A stretch of DNA of 61,795 nt from Nonomuraea deserti (GCF_004348685.1 NZ_SMKO01000032.1:1-61795); one strand, 5' to 3'; shown: positions 1 to 10,210, numbered from the stretch's first letter. Translations and numbers: made by a program. Notes: generated from the letters alone by a model not told the origin.

Positions 1-1
1 C

Positions 2-646
2 CACCACCCCCCACCGGAAACCCGCACCACGTCCGAAGCAAGCACCCCGGCCACACCCCAATCCGACCTCGGCGAGCCTCCCCCTGACGGTGGGCCGCTG
101 CGGGCGGCGCACGTGCTGCGCGCGCTGGCAGGCCGGCTGCCCGCCGACACCGTGCTCATCGAGGAGACCCCGTCCTCCCGCCCCGACCTGCACCGCCTCG
201 TGCCCGCGAGAACCCCGCTCGGCTTCGTCTCCGCGGCCATGGGCGGGCTCGGCTTCGCCCTGCCCGCCGCCGTAGGGCTGCGCATGGCGCTCCCCGACCG
301 GCCGGTGGTCGCGGTCGTGGGCGACGGGTCGGCGCTCTACGGACTGCACGCCCTCTGGAGCGCCACCCACTACCGCGTGGGCGCGCTGTTCGTCGTGCTC
401 GCCAACGGCCGGTACGCCGTCATGGACCGGCTGGCCGACAAACAGGGCGGCAAGGCGCCGTGGCCACCGTTCACCGAGGTGGACGTGCGCGGCCTGGCCA
501 GGTCGCTCGGCTGCCCGGCCCGGCGGGTGCACTCGTACGACGAGCTGACGGCCACCCTCGACGAGGTCCTGCCCGGGCTGTCCGCCCGCGAGGAACCCCT
601 GCTGCTCGACGTGACCGTGGCCGTTGATCCCGACTTCCAGCCCTGA
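2..646 (+). CDS. mdlC: Benzoylformate decarboxylase, C-terminal part (ThDP enzyme)
   Basis: Partial gene: the frame is open from the first bases of the window, so the N-terminus lies upstream. The visible 214 residues are the C-terminal pyrophosphate-binding domain of a thiamine-diphosphate enzyme. The cofactor motif begins with GDGS at about visible residue 107 and ends near the asparagine of VLANGRYAVM, as in this superfamily. Members of the family decarboxylate 2-oxo acids. Benzoylformate decarboxylase is preferred because the next gene, 13 bases downstream, is a benzaldehyde dehydrogenase-like protein, which would oxidise the product. Another ThDP decarboxylase or acetolactate synthase-like enzyme remains possible, since the substrate-binding domain is not in view. 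Confidence 0.75.
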   Translation, partial: HHPPPETRTTSEASTPATPQSDLGEPPPDGGPLRAAHVLRALAGRLPADTVLIEETPSSRPDLHRLVPARTPLGFVSAAMGGLGFALPAAVGLRMALPDRPVVAVVGDGSALYGLHALWSATHYRVGALFVVLANGRYAVMDRLADKQGGKAPWPPFTEVDVRGLARSLGCPARRVHSYDELTATLDEVLPGLSAREEPLLLDVTVAVDPDFQP

Positions 647-659
647 GGAGGCTGCTGCC

Positions 660-2120
660 ATGACGTTCCTGGACCCCAAGATCTGGACGGGCTCCGTCTT
701 CGGCGGCGGCTGGACCGCCTCCCGCTCCGGAGACGCCCCCGTCATCGAACCGGCCACCGGCAACGAACTCGGCCGGGCGGGCACGGCAGGAGCCGACGAC
801 GTCGCGGCGGCCGCCGTACGCGCCCGCGAGGAGCAGCGGGCCTGGGCCGCGACCCCGTACGAGGAGCGGGCGGCCGTGCTGCGGCGCGCCGGACGGCTGT
901 TCGAGGAACACGCGCAGGAGATCCAGGACTGGATCGTCCGCGAGTCAGGCGGCGTGCCCGGCAAGGCGGGCTTCGAGACGCACGTGGCGGCGCAGGAATG
1001 CTACGAGGCGGCGGCGCTGGCCTCCCAGCCGCTCGGCGAGGTGCTGCCGACCGCGCGCAAGCGCCTCAGCTTCGCGCGCCGGGTGCCCGCCGGAGTCGTG
1101 GGCGTGATCGCGCCGTTCAACTTCCCGCTGATCCTCGGCATCAGGTCCGTCGCCCCGGCACTCGCGCTGGGCAACGCCGTCGTACTGAAGCCGGACCAGC
1201 GCACCGCCGTGTGCGGCGGGTTCTCGATCGCCCGCGTCTTCGAAGAGGCCGGGCTGCCCGGCGGGCTCCTGCACGTGCTGCCCGGCGGCCCCGACGCCGG
1301 CCAGGCCCTGGTCGCCGACCCGAACACCGACGTCATCTCCTTCACCGGCTCGACTTCGGCCGGGCGCATGGTGGGCGAGACGGCGGCCCGCCTCCTCAAG
1401 CGCGTCCACCTGGAGCTCGGGGGCAACTCGGCGCTGGTCGTGTTCGACGACGCCGACCTCGAACCGGCGGTGTCGGCGGGCGCATGGGCGTCGTTCTTCC
1501 ACCAGGGGCAGATCTGCATGACCTCCGGCCGCCACCTCGTGCACGAGTCCGTGGCCGGTGAGTACGTCGAACGCCTCGCCGCCAAGGCCGCCGGCATGCC
1601 GGTCGGCGACCCCGCCACCGGCCAGGTCGCGCTCGGCCCGCTCATCGACGCCGGCCAGCGCGACCGGGTGCACCGCCTGGTCACGGAGAGCGTGACGGCC
1701 GGGGCCAGGCTGGCGGCGGGCGGGACGTACGAAGGGCTGTTCTACCGGCCCACGGTGCTGGCCGACGTGCCCGCCGGGGCGCCCGCGTACGCGGAGGAGG
1801 TGTTCGGGCCGGTCGCCCCCGTGACGACGTTCGCCACGCTGGAGGAGGCGGCGGCGCTGGCGGCCGACTCGGAGTACGGGCTGTCGCTCGGCGTGCTGAC
1901 CCGCGACGTGATGAAGGGCCTGGCCCTGGCGGACCTGGTGCCGACGGGCATCGTGCACATCAACGACCAGACGGTGGACGACGAGGCCGTGGCCCCGTTC
2001 GGCGGGCGGGGCGCGTCGGGGACGGGCACGAGGCTGGGCGGGCCGGGTGCGAACATCGACGCCTTCACGGAGACGCAGTGGGTCACCATGCAGGGCGACA
2101 TCGCGGCGTACCCGTTCTGA
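660..2120 (+). CDS. xylC: Benzaldehyde dehydrogenase (NAD(P)+), ALDH family
   Basis: Aldehyde dehydrogenase of 486 residues, the usual length. The ATG at 660 is chosen because a GAGGAGG ribosome site lies just upstream; an ATG further up lacks one. The catalytic glutamate sits in ELGGNS (E252) and the nucleophilic cysteine in GQICM (C286); the nucleotide-binding segment around PFNFPL and FTGSTSAGR is present. The C-terminal sequence VTMQGDIAAYPF resembles actinobacterial benzaldehyde dehydrogenases as I remember them. Together with the upstream decarboxylase it would convert benzoylformate via benzaldehyde to benzoate. Aldehyde specificity is inferred from this pairing. No mandelate dehydrogenase or racemase is in the window. 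Confidence 0.82.
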   Translation: MTFLDPKIWTGSVFGGGWTASRSGDAPVIEPATGNELGRAGTAGADDVAAAAVRAREEQRAWAATPYEERAAVLRRAGRLFEEHAQEIQDWIVRESGGVPGKAGFETHVAAQECYEAAALASQPLGEVLPTARKRLSFARRVPAGVVGVIAPFNFPLILGIRSVAPALALGNAVVLKPDQRTAVCGGFSIARVFEEAGLPGGLLHVLPGGPDAGQALVADPNTDVISFTGSTSAGRMVGETAARLLKRVHLELGGNSALVVFDDADLEPAVSAGAWASFFHQGQICMTSGRHLVHESVAGEYVERLAAKAAGMPVGDPATGQVALGPLIDAGQRDRVHRLVTESVTAGARLAAGGTYEGLFYRPTVLADVPAGAPAYAEEVFGPVAPVTTFATLEEAAALAADSEYGLSLGVLTRDVMKGLALADLVPTGIVHINDQTVDDEAVAPFGGRGASGTGTRLGGPGANIDAFTETQWVTMQGDIAAYPF

Positions 2121-2150
2121 CGCCCGGACCCCTACACTTGCGGGGCCCGC

Positions 2151-2184
2151 GGCCCGTACGGCGGTGCGTGTCGCCGCGTACGGC
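2151..2184. terminator. Candidate bidirectional terminator hairpin
   Basis: An imperfect GC-rich inverted repeat lies between two convergent genes, the aldehyde dehydrogenase and folD. Arms around GCCCGTACGGCG and CGCCGCGTACGGC pair with a small bulge. There is no T-tract, as is common in actinobacteria. Support is only the position and the imperfect dyad. Confidence 0.3.
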
Positions 2185-2189
2185 CCGCG

Positions 2190-3056
2190 TCAGCCGCCGG
2201 AGGCGCCGGGCTGGATCCGCTCAGCGGCCTCCACCACGTTGGAGAGCAGGAGGGCGCGGGTCATGGGGCCGACTCCGCCCGGGTTGGGGGTGAGGAAGCC
2301 CGCGACCTCCTCGACGTCGAGCGCCACGTCTCCGGCGATCTTCCCGTTGACCCGGGAGACGCCCACATCGAGCACGGCCGCGCCGGGCTTGACCATGTCA
2401 CGGGTGATGAGCTCGGGAACGCCGGCCGCCGCCACCACGATGTCGGCCCTGCGCACGTGGCCGGCCAGGTCCTGGGTGCCGGTGTGGCAGAGGGTGACGG
2501 TGGCGTTCTCGCTGCGGCGGGTCAGCAGCAGGCCCAGCGAGCGGCCCACCGTGATGCCGCGGCCGACCACGGCCACCTCGGCGCCCTTGACCGGCACGCC
2601 GTATTCCTGCAGGAGCAGCACGATGCCGTGCGGGGTGCACGGGAGGGGCGCGTCGACCATGTGGACGAGGCGGCCGAGGTTGATCGGGTGGAGGCCGTCG
2701 GCGTCCTTCGCCGGGTCCATCCGCTCCAGCAGGGCCATCGTGTCGAGATGCTTGGGCAGGGGCAGCTGGACGATGTAGCCGGTGCACTCGGGGGAGGCGT
2801 TGAGCTCGTCGATGGCCGCCTCGACCTCTGCCTGCGTGGCGGTCTCCGGCAGATCGACGCGGATGGAGGCGATGCCCACCTCGGCGCAGTCGCGGTGCTT
2901 GCCCGCGACGTAGATCTGGCTGCCGGGGTCGTCGCCCACGAGCACGGTGCCGAGGCCGGGCGTGATGCCGCGTTCCTTCAGCGCGGCCACCCTGGTCGTG
3001 AGGTCGGCCTTGATCTTGGCGGCGGTGGCCTTGCCATCGAGTTTCACTGCGCTCAT
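2190..3056 (-). CDS. folD: Bifunctional methylenetetrahydrofolate dehydrogenase / methenyl-THF cyclohydrolase
   Basis: FolD of 288 residues, normal length. It interconverts 5,10-methylene-, 5,10-methenyl- and 10-formyl-THF in the cytosol, supplying one-carbon units for purine, thymidylate and methionine synthesis. Seen: the substrate-site segment [14 protein letters not shown], the signature [22 protein letters not shown], the PCTPHGI loop, the nucleotide-binding [16 protein letters not shown], and the C-terminal [16 protein letters not shown]. The ATG at 3056 is the start because homologues begin at this point; the open frame extends upstream without similarity. It stands alone, converging on the aldehyde dehydrogenase and divergent from the mannosidase operon. 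The shared 232-base intergenic region carries two DnaA-box-like sites. Confidence 0.97.
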   Translation of the reverse strand: MSAVKLDGKATAAKIKADLTTRVAALKERGITPGLGTVLVGDDPGSQIYVAGKHRDCAEVGIASIRVDLPETATQAEVEAAIDELNASPECTGYIVQLPLPKHLDTMALLERMDPAKDADGLHPINLGRLVHMVDAPLPCTPHGIVLLLQEYGVPVKGAEVAVVGRGITVGRSLGLLLTRRSENATVTLCHTGTQDLAGHVRRADIVVAAAGVPELITRDMVKPGAAVLDVGVSRVNGKIAGDVALDVEEVAGFLTPNPGGVGPMTRALLLSNVVEAAERIQPGASGG

Positions 3057-3168
3057 GCGGCAATCCTTCCATGCCTCGTCACGGCCCTCGTACGGGGTGC
3101 GCGGGGCGCCCGCGGCAACGGGGAACCCGTGATCACGCGCGCGGCGGAGAACCGGGTGTGGCCTCCCG

Positions 3169-3208
3169 TTATCCACAGACCCCAGGCAGCTAGATCCGGT
3201 TATCCACA
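3169..3208. promoter_or_regulatory. Two DnaA-box-like sites (TTATCCACA)
   Basis: Two perfect copies of the consensus DnaA box TTATCCACA occur in the same orientation at 3169-3177 and 3200-3208, 31 bases apart, about three helical turns. They lie in the divergent region between folD and the mannosidase operon. No other origin features (dnaA, dnaN, AT-rich element) are visible, so this is more likely a regulatory or DnaA-titrating site than an origin. Confidence 0.5.
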
Positions 3209-3216
3209 GGCGCCTC

Positions 3217-3231
3217 TTGACATCGTTGTCA
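3217..3231 (+). promoter_or_regulatory. TTGACA -35-like element overlapping a small dyad
   Basis: A perfect TTGACA lies 67 bases upstream of the mannosidase start codon. It overlaps the partial palindrome TGACA-N4-TGTCA (3218-3231), which could be an operator. A convincing -10 hexamer at standard spacing is not obvious. Confidence 0.3.
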
Positions 3232-3288
3232 TCGATCTTTTGAGGGCTTAGTGTTGCGGGCGCCAGCAACAAGCTCAGGAGGTCCCCC

Positions 3289-6200
3289 TTGCCCACCCGC
3301 CTGTTGTCCGCAGAGTCGACCGATCTGTTCGTGGGCTCGCGTGACGAGCCGCACCAAGTGCTGCGCGTCACCGTCGCCGCAGGCGACCATGAGACGTCGC
3401 TCGACCTGCGCGGCGAGGGCGTCCGCCTGGCCGGGCCTGTGCGCGTTCCCGCCACGGCCGGCGTGCTCGAGATCCCCATGGCCGTGTCCGCGCCGCCGGG
3501 CGCCGCCGTGCCCTGCCTGCTCACCCTGGGCGAGGAGTCCCTCGAGGTCACCGTCACGGCCGAGGAGCCCGGCTGGACCATGCACATGGTCTCCCACTTC
3601 CACTACGACCCGGTGTGGTGGAACACGCAGGCCGCCTACACCAGCCCGTGGGAGCTGCTCTCCGCCGACTCCACGACCAGGCCGCTCTATGAGCGAAACG
3701 CGTTCGCGCTGGTCGAGGCGCACATCGAGCTGGCGCTGCGCGACCCCGACTACCGCTTCGTGCTGGCCGAGGTCGACTATCTCAAGCCGTTCTTCGACAC
3801 CCACCCCGAGCGGCGGGCCGACCTGCGGGCCCTCATGGCGGAGGGCCGCGTCGAGCTGATCGGCGGCACCTACAACGAGCCCAACACCAACCTGACCGGC
3901 GCCGAGACCACCATCCGCAACCTCGTCTACGGCATCGGCTACCAGCGCGACATCCTCGGCGGCGACCCGCGCACCGCGTGGCAGCTCGACGTGTTCGGGC
4001 ACGACCCCCAGTTCCCCGGCTACCTCGCGGCGGCCGGGCTGACCGGCAGCGCGTGGGCGCGCGGGCCGTTCCATCAGTGGGGCCCGATCAGCAAGAACTT
4101 CAAGCAGGCCAAGAACGACGCGGCGCTGATGCAGTTCCCCAGCGAGTTCGAGTGGATCTCGCCGTCAGGGCAGGGTGTGCTGACCCACTACATGCCCGCC
4201 CACTATTCCGCCGGCTGGTCGATGGACTCCTCGCCCTCCCTCGACGAGGCCTGCCAGGCGGTCTACGACCTCTACCGCTCGCTCAAGCCCGTCGCCGCGA
4301 CGAAGAACATCCTGCTCCCGGTCGGCACCGACTACACACCGCCCAACAAGTGGGTCACCGACATCCACCGCACCTGGGCCTCCCGCTACGTGTGGCCCAG
4401 GTTCGTCTGCGCCACACCCCGCGACTTCCTCGACGCCGTTCGCGCCGGCAGGTCGTCGTTCAGCCCTCAGACGCGCGACATGAACCCCATCTACACCGGC
4501 AAAGACGTCTCCTACATCGACACCAAGCAGGCCCAGCGGGCCGCCGAGGTGGCGGCGCTCGACGCCGAGCGCCTGTCGACGTTCGCCGCCCTGCTCGGGC
4601 TCGGCCGCTACCCGCACACCGCGCTCGACAAGGTGTGGCGGCAGCTGGCCTACGGCGCGCACCACGACGCGATCACCGGCTCCGAGTCCGACCAGGTCTA
4701 CATCGACCTGCTGACCGGCTGGCGCGAGGCCCACGACCTGGCCGCGACCGCCCGCGACCGCGCGCTCGACGCCCTGACCGGCCAGATCACGCTCGACGGC
4801 CACAGCGTGGTGGTGACCAACACCCTGCCCTTCGCCCGCGACGGCCTGGTCCGCGTGAGCGTCCCCGCCGGGCACACCGTGGCCGACCTCTCGGGAGCCG
4901 AGGTCCCCGCCGTCGCGGAGGGCGGCACGCTGACCTTCCTGGCCCGCGACGTGCCCTCGATGGGCTGGCGCACCTACCGCGTGGTGCAGGGCTTCCCCGG
5001 CTCCTGGCAGGCTCGGACCCCCGTGACCGACGCCACCGAGCCGGAGGCCCGGCCGACGCCGGTCGCCCCGGACACCTCGCGTCCGAGCCCCGTCCCCGCG
5101 TCGACGCCCGTCACCATCGAGAACGACCGGTGGCGCGTCACGGCCGACCCGGCACGCGGCGGGGCGCTGACCTCCATCCTCGATCGTGCCTCAGGCCGCG
5201 AGCTGCTCACCGGCCCCGGCAACGAACTGCGCCTCTATCACGAATACCCGCAGCATCCCGACATGGGCGAGGGCCCCTGGCATCTCATCCCCACCGGCCA
5301 GGCCGAAGGCTCGGCCGAGACACGGGCACTGTCGGCGTCCGCGCAGACGAGCCCGATCGGCCACCGCCTGTCGGTCACGGGCCAGGTCGGAGAGATCGCC
5401 TACGAGCAGACCGTCACCCTGACGGCCGGCTCCGACCGCATCGACCTCACCACCCGCGTCCTCGACCACACCGGCGCGGACCGCCTGCTCCGGGTGCGTT
5501 TCCCCGCCCGCGTCGACGGGGCGCTGCCGGTGTCCGACGTCGCCGGCGCCGTGGTGGGGCGCGGGTTCGCGCTGCCCGACGTCGACACCGCCGAGCACCC
5601 GTGGACACTCGACAACCCGGCCAACACCTGGTTCGGTCTGTCCACCACGGCGAAGGTCGACCTCGGCGAAGCAGGCGCGCGGGCCTTGGGCGTGGCCGAG
5701 GTCGTCGTGCCCGCCCTCGACGACGCCCCCCAGGCCCGCGACCTGGTGGCCGCCCTGGCCCGCGTCGGCGTCACCGCCACCACGTCCTCCGCGCCCGGCA
5801 CCCGCTACGGCTGGCTCGACGTCGACTCCAACCTGCCCGACGTGCGCATCGTCATCGGCGGCCCCGACGACAACCCGCTGGCCGCCGAGCTGCTCTCCCG
5901 CGCCGACCCGGCCTACCTCGACGCGCTCAAGTCGGGCGCGTCCCGGGTGTGGGTGCCCGCCGAGCGCCCGCTGACGGAGGTCTGGCAGCCCAGCGCCGAC
6001 CTGCGCGACGTACGCGCCCTGCCCGCCCTGATCGTCACCGGCCCGGTCGCCGACCTGGTGGCCGACCTCGCCGACGCCACGATCGAGGCGGTCTGCCCGC
6101 TGGGCGCCGAGCGGCTCGACGACCGCACGGTCGCCCTGCTGACCTACGGCCTGCCCGGCTTCGCCGTCGACCCGTCGGGCGCCCTGCACCTCTCCCTGAT

Positions 6201-7527
6201 GCGCTCGTGCACGGGCTGGCCGTCGGGCATCTGGCTCGACCCGCCCCACCGCACGACGCCCGACGGCTCGGGTTTCCAGCTCCAGCACTGGACCCACGAG
6301 TTCTCCTACTCCCTGGTGGCCGGTGAGGGCGACTGGCGGGCCCTGCGGTTGCCCGCGGCTGCGCAGGAGCACATCACCCCGCTGCTCCCCCGCACCGTCG
6401 ACGCCGCCCAGCGGGGCACCCTCCCTGAGGTGCACTCCCTGCTGACCCTCACGCCCGCTCGCGACGTGCTGCTGAGCACCCTCAAGGCCACCGGCAACCC
6501 GCACGCCCACGGCCGCGCCGGCCGGCCGGACGACGGTGTCACCATCCGCCTGGTCGAGTCGACCGGGCTGGGCTCCCAGGCCGGGCTCGCCTCTCCCGTG
6601 CTCCCCCTCGACCGGCTCACCCAGGCCGATCTGCTCGAACGTCCCGGCGCGCCGGCCACCGACCTCACCCTGACCGGCGCCGAGATCGCCACCTACATCG
6701 CCCCCACAGCCCTGCCCGCCGCCGGCGCACCCGAGTTCGGCCTGGAAATAGAGCCGGCGCAGCCCGTCTACAGCCGCTACTGGCTGCACAACAAGGGCCC
6801 CGCACCGCTGGGCTACCTCCCGATCTCCGTCGCCATCGACCCCGGCCTCGTCACCTCACCGCAGGAGCCGTTCGAGGTGGAGGTCGTCGTCTCCGCCCAC
6901 CTGACCGACGAGCCCCATGAGGGCGTGGCCGAGGTCCGCGTGCCCGAAGGGTGGACCGCCACCCCGGCCCAGCGCCCCTTCCGCCTCCCTCCCGGCGGCC
7001 ACCTCCGGTTCCCGGTGACGGTGACGCCCCCGCCCCTTCCAGGATCCGGCCTCTATTTCGTCTCGGCCCGCACCACCGCGGGCGGCCAGCTCATCGAAGA
7101 CGTCACCACGGTCGCCTTCGGCGAGGCCCCCGAGCTGCCCGTGGCCGGCACCCCCGCCGAACCCCGCAGAGCCAACCGGGGCACCAAGTCCGCCGACGCC
7201 CGCCCGACGGGCCTGTCGATCACCCCCGCCACCGGGTCGCTGGCGCTCCGGCCCGGCGACCGCACCTCGCTCACGCTCAGGCTCGCCAACACGACCTCGG
7301 ACGAGATCCGCGGCGAGGCCCAGCTCGCATCCCCTTGGGGCACGTGGACCATGCTCCCGGAGGTCATCCAGGGCTTCACGGTGGCCGCGGGCGAGACGGC
7401 GGAGGTGTCGTTCCCGGTGGAGGTCCCCACCGACGCGACCGACGGCCACGCCTGGGCCCTGGCCAAGGTCATGTGGTTCGGCCGCTGCCAGTACACCCCA
7501 GCCATCCGTCTGGAGGTGACCCGATGA
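3289..7527 (+). CDS. Alpha-mannosidase, glycoside hydrolase family 38
   Basis: Large protein of 1412 residues. The TTG at 3289 is taken as start because AGGAGG lies six bases upstream. The catalytic (beta/alpha) domain shows HFHYDPVWW near residue 105 (metal-binding histidine and aspartate), WQLDVFGHD with the probable nucleophile D234, and [11 protein letters not shown] near residue 460. A central beta-sandwich follows, and the last roughly 300 residues contain two Ig-like or NEW3-like modules. There is no signal peptide, so it is probably cytosolic. GH38 enzymes hydrolyse terminal alpha-mannosides with retention; the bacterial substrate is unknown. It overlaps the next gene by ATGA and heads a three-gene coupled operon with a sugar kinase. 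Confidence 0.9.
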   Translation: MPTRLLSAESTDLFVGSRDEPHQVLRVTVAAGDHETSLDLRGEGVRLAGPVRVPATAGVLEIPMAVSAPPGAAVPCLLTLGEESLEVTVTAEEPGWTMHMVSHFHYDPVWWNTQAAYTSPWELLSADSTTRPLYERNAFALVEAHIELALRDPDYRFVLAEVDYLKPFFDTHPERRADLRALMAEGRVELIGGTYNEPNTNLTGAETTIRNLVYGIGYQRDILGGDPRTAWQLDVFGHDPQFPGYLAAAGLTGSAWARGPFHQWGPISKNFKQAKNDAALMQFPSEFEWISPSGQGVLTHYMPAHYSAGWSMDSSPSLDEACQAVYDLYRSLKPVAATKNILLPVGTDYTPPNKWVTDIHRTWASRYVWPRFVCATPRDFLDAVRAGRSSFSPQTRDMNPIYTGKDVSYIDTKQAQRAAEVAALDAERLSTFAALLGLGRYPHTALDKVWRQLAYGAHHDAITGSESDQVYIDLLTGWREAHDLAATARDRALDALTGQITLDGHSVVVTNTLPFARDGLVRVSVPAGHTVADLSGAEVPAVAEGGTLTFLARDVPSMGWRTYRVVQGFPGSWQARTPVTDATEPEARPTPVAPDTSRPSPVPASTPVTIENDRWRVTADPARGGALTSILDRASGRELLTGPGNELRLYHEYPQHPDMGEGPWHLIPTGQAEGSAETRALSASAQTSPIGHRLSVTGQVGEIAYEQTVTLTAGSDRIDLTTRVLDHTGADRLLRVRFPARVDGALPVSDVAGAVVGRGFALPDVDTAEHPWTLDNPANTWFGLSTTAKVDLGEAGARALGVAEVVVPALDDAPQARDLVAALARVGVTATTSSAPGTRYGWLDVDSNLPDVRIVIGGPDDNPLAAELLSRADPAYLDALKSGASRVWVPAERPLTEVWQPSADLRDVRALPALIVTGPVADLVADLADATIEAVCPLGAERLDDRTVALLTYGLPGFAVDPSGALHLSLMRSCTGWPSGIWLDPPHRTTPDGSGFQLQHWTHEFSYSLVAGEGDWRALRLPAAAQEHITPLLPRTVDAAQRGTLPEVHSLLTLTPARDVLLSTLKATGNPHAHGRAGRPDDGVTIRLVESTGLGSQAGLASPVLPLDRLTQADLLERPGAPATDLTLTGAEIATYIAPTALPAAGAPEFGLEIEPAQPVYSRYWLHNKGPAPLGYLPISVAIDPGLVTSPQEPFEVEVVVSAHLTDEPHEGVAEVRVPEGWTATPAQRPFRLPPGGHLRFPVTVTPPPLPGSGLYFVSARTTAGGQLIEDVTTVAFGEAPELPVAGTPAEPRRANRGTKSADARPTGLSITPATGSLALRPGDRTSLTLRLANTTSDEIRGEAQLASPWGTWTMLPEVIQGFTVAAGETAEVSFPVEVPTDATDGHAWALAKVMWFGRCQYTPAIRLEVTR

Positions 7528-9176
7528 CCCACCACCTTCATGGCCCCACGGCAGCCACCCCGCAGACCCTCCTGCCGAGCCCAACACCATCCCCGCAGAC
7601 GACTTCCCCACAACCCTCCCACTCGGGCCGAACAGCATCCCCACAACCCTCCCAGCCGGGCCAAACGGCACCCCCACAGATCCCCCTGCCGGGCCGAACA
7701 CCTTCCCCACAACCCTCCCGACCGGGCCAAACGGCACCCCCACAAACCCCCCTGCCGGGCCGAACGGCTACCCCGCGAAACCCTCTGCCGGGCGAAGCGG
7801 CTTCCCCGCTGACCCTCTCGCCGGGGGAAGCGGCTCGCCGGCAGACCCCTCCTGCTGGAACGGAGGCGGTTTCGGGCGCGGAGCCTCTGACGGGCTCTGC
7901 GGCGGGCCCGAGGACGCATCAGGAAACGGTCCCAGCAGCAGGCCGGCAGACGGGTCAGGCACCGTACTCAGCACCGGATCCGCAGGCAATTCGCACGCCA
8001 GGCTCGCCGGCAGGTCGGAAACCGGCCCAGTCATCCGGCTCGACCACAGGTCCGGGTACGCGGCACGAGGCGCATCCCGGTCAGCGGGAGGTGATCGGCT
8101 GGGTCGATGGCCGCCCGATCTCCCGCAAGCTCCTCGACGAGCGCCTCACCGCCCTGCGGGAGGGCCCGCTCAGCGCGGCGCTTCCGGTGCCGGGCACCTC
8201 CGAGGACCGCCAGCTCGCCAGGTGGCTCACCCAGGTCATCCTCACCGAGGCACTGTGCGAGAGCACGGCCACCGGTCTCGGCCTGCGCCCGCGGGAGAGA
8301 CCGCCACTGGATCGGCTGTCCGCCGTCGAACTGGGCTCGATCAACGCCGCCGCCTACAACGGCAGCCCGTGGGTGCGCGCCATGTTCGACCACGTCACAG
8401 CCGATGTCATCACCCCGCCGGAATGGCGGCGCAGACCGTCTCCCGGCCCCGCCTCCCTGGCACGGCACCTCGTACGACATCGTCTGTTCACCGATCGCGA
8501 GCGGGCGAGCGAAGCCTCCCCCGCCGATCTCGAACCTCTCGGGCCGATCGCGCTCGACTCGCTACCGACCGCCATCGCCAAAGCCCTCCAGGCGCACCCG
8601 TACGACACGCTCGTCGGCCCGATCGAGGACGGCCTCGGCTGGCATGTCGCCATCGCGAGCCCCGCCACGACCCCGAGCCTGCCCGCCCACTCGACCTCGG
8701 CTCCGGCCCCACCTTCAGCCCCTGCACCCACCACACCGCCGGTCCCAGCCTCAGACCTGACCTCTCGAACGGCCCCAGACCCGGCCTCACATACGACTTC
8801 ACCATCGCCCCCCGGGCCTTCCACGACCGCGACCCGGCGACCGACCGCAGGCATGGCCCGCACCGGCCCGGGCTTGACCCCTGACCCGATCTCCGACCTG
8901 GCCGCCGAGGCGATCTCACTGCCACCTCAGGAAACCGCCGCAACCATGACCCCGAGGGCGGCTGTGGAGGGCTTTATGGGAGGATCCGCCCTGGAGGAGC
9001 AACAATCGCATCGGATGTCCCGCGCATCGCACCAAGATCCATACCTCTTGGAGGCGGCGCGGCGGCAGGCGTTCGCGCGATGGCTCGACGACCTACGTGC
9101 CAAGAAGGTGAAGCTCGTTCCCGGCTTTGAGCATCCTGGCGACCCACGCCAGCCCGACAATCATCACAAACATTGA
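7524..9176 (+). CDS. Proline-rich protein with DUF7158 / parvulin-like region
   Basis: Protein of 550 residues starting at the ATG that overlaps the mannosidase stop (ATGA). Residues 1-180 are Pro/Gln/Thr-rich imperfect repeats. Residues about 190-375 form the conserved part: VIGWVDGRPISRKLLDERL followed by a helical stretch, then LGPIALDSLPTAIAKAL and VGPIEDGLGWHVAIA. The layout (N-terminal helical chaperone-like part, then G-P-x-x-x-x-x-G-W-H) resembles SurA/PpiC-type proteins, and I believe the family is DUF7158; both are recollection and inference. Such proteins are sometimes misnamed malonyl transacylase, for which I see no motif. A second Pro/Ser/Thr-rich linker (about 380-480) leads to a basic C-terminal tail. 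No signal peptide or membrane segment is seen. Its role beside a mannosidase and a ROK kinase is unknown. Confidence 0.75.
   Translation: MTHHLHGPTAATPQTLLPSPTPSPQTTSPQPSHSGRTASPQPSQPGQTAPPQIPLPGRTPSPQPSRPGQTAPPQTPLPGRTATPRNPLPGEAASPLTLSPGEAARRQTPPAGTEAVSGAEPLTGSAAGPRTHQETVPAAGRQTGQAPYSAPDPQAIRTPGSPAGRKPAQSSGSTTGPGTRHEAHPGQREVIGWVDGRPISRKLLDERLTALREGPLSAALPVPGTSEDRQLARWLTQVILTEALCESTATGLGLRPRERPPLDRLSAVELGSINAAAYNGSPWVRAMFDHVTADVITPPEWRRRPSPGPASLARHLVRHRLFTDRERASEASPADLEPLGPIALDSLPTAIAKALQAHPYDTLVGPIEDGLGWHVAIASPATTPSLPAHSTSAPAPPSAPAPTTPPVPASDLTSRTAPDPASHTTSPSPPGPSTTATRRPTAGMARTGPGLTPDPISDLAAEAISLPPQETAATMTPRAAVEGFMGGSALEEQQSHRMSRASHQDPYLLEAARRQAFARWLDDLRAKKVKLVPGFEHPGDPRQPDNHHKH
7591..7815 (+). 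repeat. Imperfect tandem repeats inside the proline-rich gene
   Basis: Roughly seven copies of a 30-base-scale unit built on CCCCACAACCCTCCC and CGGGCCGAACGGC encode alternating PQPS, PGQT and PGRT blocks. Copies are degenerate but in frame. They probably expand and contract by slippage. Confidence 0.6.
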
Positions 9177-10078
9177 TGACCTGCGTACTCGCCATCGACA
9201 TCGGAGGGACCAAGCTCGCCGCCGCACTGGTGGACGAGACGGGTTCGATCCTGCGTTCCGCGACCCGGCCCACACCGCGTACGGACGTCATGAACGCGCT
9301 GGCAGCCCTCGTCTCGGAGGTGAAGACAGGCGGTCCGCCGCCCGTGGCCGCCGGCATCGGTTGCGCGGGTCCCATCGACCTCGCCACCGGAACCGTGAGC
9401 CCGGTCAACATGCCGAGCTGGCGGGGATTCCCGCTGCGCGACGAAGTACGGAAGCTGACCGGCTTGCCCACCATGCTGGCGGGCGACGCGCAGTGCTTCG
9501 CACTCGGGGAGCACTGGCTGGGCGCGGGCCAGGGCAGCGACGCGCTGCTCGGCATCGTGGTCTCCACGGGCATCGGCGGCGGCCTGGTGATCAACGGCTC
9601 CCCTCTGCTCGGCCCGACAGGGAACGCCGGACATGTGGGGCACATGTCCGTGGACCCGAACGGTGAACGGTGCGAGTGCGGCGGCCGTGGGTGCGTGGAG
9701 CGCTACTCCAGTGGCCCCAACCTGGTTCGCTGGGCCGTCGGTCACGGCTGGAAGGGCGAACCTGCCGACGCCCGCACTCTCGCCGAGGACGCGGCGGCGG
9801 GCGACCCGGTCGCGCTGGCCGCGTTCGAGCGGGGGGCCAGGGCGCTCGCGGGGATGATCGCCTCGGTGACGGCCGCAACCGAAACCACGAAGGTGGTGGT
9901 CGGTGGTGGTGTGTCGATGGCCGGCAAGGTCCTGTTCGAACCCCTGGCGCGTGCGCTCGACGACGTCGCGGGCCTCGCCTTCGTCCGGGCCGTCCGCGTC
10001 GTGCCCTCCGTACTGGGGGTCCGGGCCTCTCTGGCCGGCGCGGCGAAGCTCGCGCTGGACCACTCACCACCGACATAG
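9176..10078 (+). CDS. ROK family sugar kinase (glucokinase-like)
   Basis: ROK protein of 300 residues. It starts at the ATG overlapping the preceding stop (TGATG), implying translational coupling; a TTG one codon upstream is the alternative. N-terminal AIDIGGTKLAAALVD is the phosphate-binding motif. GCAGPID, the STGIGGGLV loop, the HVGHM histidine and the zinc-type CECGGRGCVE motif are all present. No N-terminal helix-turn-helix is present, so it is a kinase rather than a ROK repressor. ROK kinases phosphorylate glucose, mannose, fructose or N-acetylated hexoses with ATP. As third gene after an alpha-mannosidase, phosphorylation of the released mannose is a reasonable inference, not shown by sequence. 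Confidence 0.88.
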   Translation: MTCVLAIDIGGTKLAAALVDETGSILRSATRPTPRTDVMNALAALVSEVKTGGPPPVAAGIGCAGPIDLATGTVSPVNMPSWRGFPLRDEVRKLTGLPTMLAGDAQCFALGEHWLGAGQGSDALLGIVVSTGIGGGLVINGSPLLGPTGNAGHVGHMSVDPNGERCECGGRGCVERYSSGPNLVRWAVGHGWKGEPADARTLAEDAAAGDPVALAAFERGARALAGMIASVTAATETTKVVVGGGVSMAGKVLFEPLARALDDVAGLAFVRAVRVVPSVLGVRASLAGAAKLALDHSPPT

Positions 10079-10081
10079 CCC

Positions 10082-10108
10082 GACGGGCGGCGACCGGCAC
10101 CGCCCGTC
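10082..10108 (+). terminator. Hairpin terminator after the ROK gene
   Basis: A perfect 9-base stem (GACGGGCGG / CCGCCCGTC) with a 9-base loop starts four bases after the ROK stop codon. There is no T-tract. It probably ends the mannosidase operon. Confidence 0.6.
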
Positions 10109-10210
10109 ACCTCACATCGTCAACCGCCCGGCGCAGTACTTTGCTGCTTCCGGCCTCCACACCGTCGGGCGCCCATAAGGCACCTTCGCCTATCGGGCAC
10201 TTTCACCCGT

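Noticed and set aside
3169..3208. Possible chromosome or plasmid origin
   Set aside because: Only two DnaA boxes, no AT-rich unwinding element and no replication genes next to it.
7524..9176. Malonyl-CoA acyl carrier protein transacylase
   Set aside because: No GHSxG serine-hydrolase motif or other transacylase feature; the label is a likely carry-over in databases.
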